Below, piece after piece: positions 60,139 through 64,000 of a stretch of DNA of 64,000 nt. Origin of the DNA: Annona cherimola (lineage: Eukaryota > Streptophyta > Magnoliopsida > Magnoliales > Annonaceae); assembly GCA_030490835.1 (NCBI GenBank), contig CM059977.1, positions 14,045,399 through 14,109,398 on the forward strand. Direction: 5' to 3'. The position numbers were made by a program, and so were the translations under genes. Within the stretch, counting starts at the first letter, position 1. The number at the start of each line of letters is the position of its first letter. The notes below the pieces were generated by a model. That model worked only from the letters and a program-made list of their open reading frames with translations. It was not told the DNA's origin and ran no database searches.

Positions 60139-60520
60139 CGTCTGCACCGGAACAATGGTACAGTTATCCAAAAAATAGGCCCTACACATATTAAAATGAA
60201 ATGAAACTTTATACAATCATTTATCTATATATAAATCATACTTTAGATGGTTTAGATGTTGAAAAAACCACTTTTAAGTTGTTATTTACATCAAACTATT
60301 TTATTACGTTGAATTTGTACCATTTTCAGATGGGGCCCATATACATATCTGATTGGGATGAAAATTGGTATGGTAATAGAATACATTATTCTAAATATAA
60401 TGGGTAGAGTAGATTATGATTTGATGATCATGTGGGGCCCATTTCAATGATGCTGCACCGGAACAGCGGTGTAGTTGCCCAAAAAATAAGCCCCACATGT
60501 ATTAAAATGAAATGAGAGTA
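60139..60520. mobile_element. MITE copy, CCGGTGCAG family
   Basis: Contains ctgcaccggaacaatggtac near the left and gctgcaccggaacagcgg near 60449. The interior (gattgggatgaaaattggta, then gtaatagaatacattattct) is the same as in 46471-46851. The ends are approximate. Confidence 0.65.
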
Positions 60521-61149
60521 TAAGATAATCTTTACAAGGACCAACAATTCACTTAAAAGACTCCTACCATTCTTGAAACTCCCTTGAGAAATCCTATCCC
60601 ATTACAACCCTTGACAACTCTTACAATCCTACTCAAAAGTCAACATCCGCATGAGGCCACTTTTGATCTTCTACAATATTGTTTGCATGAAAATTTACAT
60701 GGGAATAACACTAGTTCATAATAAATTATTTTTGGTAATGATTTGATATATATATATATATATATATATTTGATGACAAGAAATTAATATAGAGTTGCCA
60801 GCTAGAGTTATTATCTTAATAGCATATTCAGGATAATCTCATTGATTGGATATGTTGGGATGAGATTTCTCTTTCTCATTTTTTGTAATATTCTCATGAT
60901 CTCTTATTTTTCAATACATAACCTCCTTAATTTTCACCACTAAAAAAGTAACCTTAATTTTTTTATTCACAATATTACTTTTCATTTTTTATATAAACTT
61001 CCACTTTTTAATACACAATGATCTTTTATCACTAAATCTTTTCATCTAAATTTAATTTCACAGTCCCCAGTAAGCTCTTCATTATTACAAGGTGTTTTTG
61101 AATATGTATTTGGGAGAGGAGATACGATCCAATGAAGCCAACTATAGTG

Positions 61150-61450
61150 GTAGTTGGCTCCAAATAAATCTCATATGTACTTAAATGCATTAACACTTTA
61201 TACAATCATTTATCTATATATTTTAGATAGTTTACATATTGAAAAAATAATTTTAAAATTGTTATTTAAATCAAACTATTTTATTATATTCATTTTGTAC
61301 CATTTTAAGATGTTACCCATACACATATCTAATTTGGTAAAAATTTGTATACTAATAAAAGAAATAATTCTAAATACAATTGGTAGAGTGGATTATCATT
61401 TTATAATCATGTGAGACCTATTTTAAGCCAATTGCATTGTAATTTATAGT
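61150..61450. repeat. Decayed MITE copy, same interior family
   Basis: Shares ttatacaatcatttatctat and aaatcaaactattttattat with the copy at 60139. The termini are eroded. Confidence 0.5.
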
Positions 61451-62034
61451 GCAGTTAGATGCATTGTAATATTTTCCTTTGAGAGAGTATCCATGTTTAT
61501 ATTTTATCCTTAAGATTAGATGCCCTCGTTAGGCTAGTCTAGGTCCTCTAGAATATATGGATAATGAGTTAATTTTATGCAAATTCGATCATCGTGGGAT
61601 ATATGAAAATAGCTTTTTAAAGAAAAGATTACGAGTGAGCGGTGCGAAACGCAAGGCTTGTTTGCTTCCAAAGCACATATTCTTTTGCGGAAAGATAAGC
61701 AATTTTCTGCTGAGAAATGCTCGCCACTGGTTAAACAATGATAAGAAAGAAATCCATCTTTTTAGAAAGGAAGATTTTATGCTCCTGGTGACGCATTATA
61801 TATCAGAATAATAAGTCTCAGCATGCTCAAACCCAATTAAAGATAAAGATGGTGTTTTATTTCCAGGAATTTTATAGGAAATACTTCAATAATAGTAAGA
61901 ATTCAATGTGCTATAATTATATCTACATTGGATCTATAAATTGAATACTTAACATTTTACTAATAAATCATCATCATGATCATCACGATCATCCTTAAAG
62001 ACATGCATACCTCAACTAAAAATAACTTGAATTA

Positions 62035-62505
62035 GAGTGTCTTTATTTATATTAAAAACTTTTCAAACTAAAACTTTTTACTATCCATAATTACTTTTTT
62101 TTTAATTATTTCTTCATATCTTCTTATACAATCATCATACTTTTTAATCATTTCTACATAACTACCCATGTAACTAATATATTTATTTAAATTTTATTAT
62201 CTTTACTTTTCATTATTACCCTTATCATATCACATGATTATTTGTCCCATTTCAAAACTTTTCATCCAAAAAGTCTTATCGTTTATCAAACACGCTCTTA
62301 GTATACAATTTTTTGAAACGAGAGAAGTAATATAGTAAGATATGGGTAATGATGATTAATAAAAAGAACAAAGTTAAAATAGATATAATAATTATGTAAG
62401 TAATTGTTGAGAAATAATTAAATATAAGGTAGTTGTATGAGAATGTAGAAAGAAATGTTTAGAAAGAGGACAATTGTGGAAAGTAAAAAGTTTTGCTTCT
62501 ATGAT
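62035..62505. repeat. Two 'gtgataaaactttt' repeats in inverted orientation
   Basis: The left half (62035-62305) is inverted relative to 1262-1500 and the right half (62310-62505) is direct. Together they form a fold-back of roughly 470 bp. No coding. Confidence 0.5.
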
Positions 62506-62792
62506 ATTATAGCTTCAATAGCTTCAAATTTAGCTATTATAGTGCTTTGAATCATGGACCTTGGAAACGTATATCCAAATGTGTTATACCTAGGTTAAGT
62601 CGTGTTCATTTAGATTAAAAAGTTTTAAGTTAATAAGTATTCATGATTGTCAAGCACACCTTAAATATATTTGCAACTTTTAAAACTAATGTTATAAGTT
62701 GCAGTAGAGTCAGGTTAGAACCAGTCGAGACAAAGCTAATCCATCTCGACCTGAAATTAAGATTGAGTTTAAATATTTTAACGTGCTCCCGG

Positions 62793-63167
62793 AGCCGTGA
62801 TTATATACAATTAAGTCATATATTAGCTTATATACAATATTAATTTTTTATTGTTTATTTGTTATTTGTTTCAGTTTTTTGATGAATATGTTTTTAAAAA
62901 ATGTAATTAATCCATGTAACTAGTTTTACTATTTTACAATAATTTTACTTTTTTATTTTTTATTTTTAAAAATCATCAACTTCAGGGGTATTTCAGTTAA
63001 TTTTACCCCTTAAAAACTTAGTTTTTAAAAATTAAGAAAAAATATGTAAAAAATATTATAAAATGGTAAAACTTGATATATTGATTAAATACATTTACGA
63101 AAGCATGTTTATAAAGAAAAAATCAAAAAAATAAATATTGTACAGGGAGTCTTATATAATCACGGCT
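62793..63167. mobile_element. MITE with 14-bp TIR, 375 bp
   Basis: Starts agccgtgattatat and ends atataatcacggct, a perfect 14-bp inverted repeat. The interior is AT-rich; the right part (aaatggtaaaacttgatata, then attaaatacattta) is shared with the 45738-46125 MITE although the termini differ. Confidence 0.75.
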
Positions 63168-64000
63168 GAAGAAGATATGCGTAAAACTCGATGCAACACA
63201 GGTCATGAATAATGAGGGAGAGAGGTTGCAGCTTTTGCTTTTAAAAGTTACCATGTCCATGCAGCCTCTCCATTTGTTAATTCATTCAAATGGACCGACT
63301 GCTGTCCTTCAAAAAGGGGAAAAAAAAATTTTTGACTGACTGCTGATACGCATGCGGATGGGGGTTTGCGGCATTCGATAAAGCAATTCCACCCTCACAT
63401 CTGCATTAGCATTAGAAAGTAAAACTTTTTTAAAAAAAAGTTAAAAAAGTAAAGTATACCTGGGAGTATTAAGGCTCAATGCTTGCGGGTGCATAACCCA
63501 AACCTCTGACGCACGTGCATCTGGATCCCCAAAAGCCCACACTCCCAAAATGACCTTTTCATAGATAAAATTAACAGGCTTAATAGCCCACGCCTACTGC
63601 TCATGATCCACCTGTTTGGATAGCTGGAAAAAAAAAAAAAAACTTCTAAATTTTTTTTTTTAAAGGACGATACAGAAAAATAGTCGGTGTTAAAACACCA
63701 TTAATGCCAGTTATAGAAAATATTTAATCAAACATTTTATGAACACTAAAAATTTAATCAATAGTGGATTGATGTAGCAATGGGTGTAAAAAGTAAAAAC
63801 CCTCAGACGTTTCACTCGAACTAACAATTTGGTGTGTCAGGATGTCAATCTCCCCTAGAATAGTAAAAGGCATGGATCTCCAATTCTTCATGTGGGCAGC
63901 ATCACACGGTTGTCTCGCATCTCTCGGGATTCCAAAACCGGAGGAATTCTTACTCTGGCAGACTGTGTTGGTTCCTACTACACCCGGCTGTGGCTCAGAA
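63168..64000. other. Window end, no gene seen
   Basis: Mixed sequence without a recognised gene. The last ~170 bases are less AT-rich and could begin a gene that continues outside. Confidence 0.4.

Noticed and set aside
1..64000. tRNA or rRNA genes
   Set aside because: No cloverleaf with plausible A and B boxes or rRNA-like block was noticed by eye; a covariance-model scan would be needed to be sure.

Overview
This window is nuclear DNA of a flowering plant. The genes are intron-split, the spacers are AT-rich, a SAM decarboxylase gene carries the plant-type leader uORFs, a P-class PPR gene is present, and plant transposon families are abundant (L1-type LINE with RNase H, Mutator-like element with long TIRs, Ty3/gypsy-type LTR element, many MITEs). 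Nothing fixes the lineage below angiosperm. Base 1 starts with a HindIII site (AAGCTT), so the window may begin at a BAC-clone end.

Layout. 1-6150: gene-free, with MITE and fold-back remnants. 6174-9600: SAMDC with TATA box, leader introns and two overlapping uORFs. 9670-14200: antisense LINE with an open ORF2. 14200-16095: AT-rich spacer. 16095-16438: Mutator-type MITE. 16462-23272: 6.8-kb Mutator-like element with about 0.8-kb TIRs, a broken FAR1/FRS-type transposase tail and an unknown charged gene. 24146-36559: LTR-retrotransposon unit of 12.4 kb with three LTRs, one inverted, around a gag-only interior. 37502-41660: RRP7 on the minus strand, seven predicted exons. 42510-44918: NHP2 on the plus strand, four exons. 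44919-51100: spacer with several MITEs, then the upstream region of a PPR gene. 51206-53338: mitochondrial-type PPR protein. 53339-64000: no recognisable gene, several MITEs.

Functional links. RRP7 (18S rRNA processing) and NHP2 (H/ACA snoRNP core) are both nucleolar ribosome-biogenesis genes and lie head to head across about 850 bp, which suggests a shared promoter region. SAMDC is the polyamine-controlled step of spermidine/spermine synthesis.

The most unusual structure is the LTR element. Both outer ends are U3 ends (TGTTGACACC), both are bordered by the same 5-bp duplication TGACC, and the third LTR is joined U5-to-U5 with the normal one. It looks like one integration of an abnormal joined cDNA. 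It leaves a palindrome with 2.5-kb arms and a promoter reading into it, a candidate hairpin-RNA locus.
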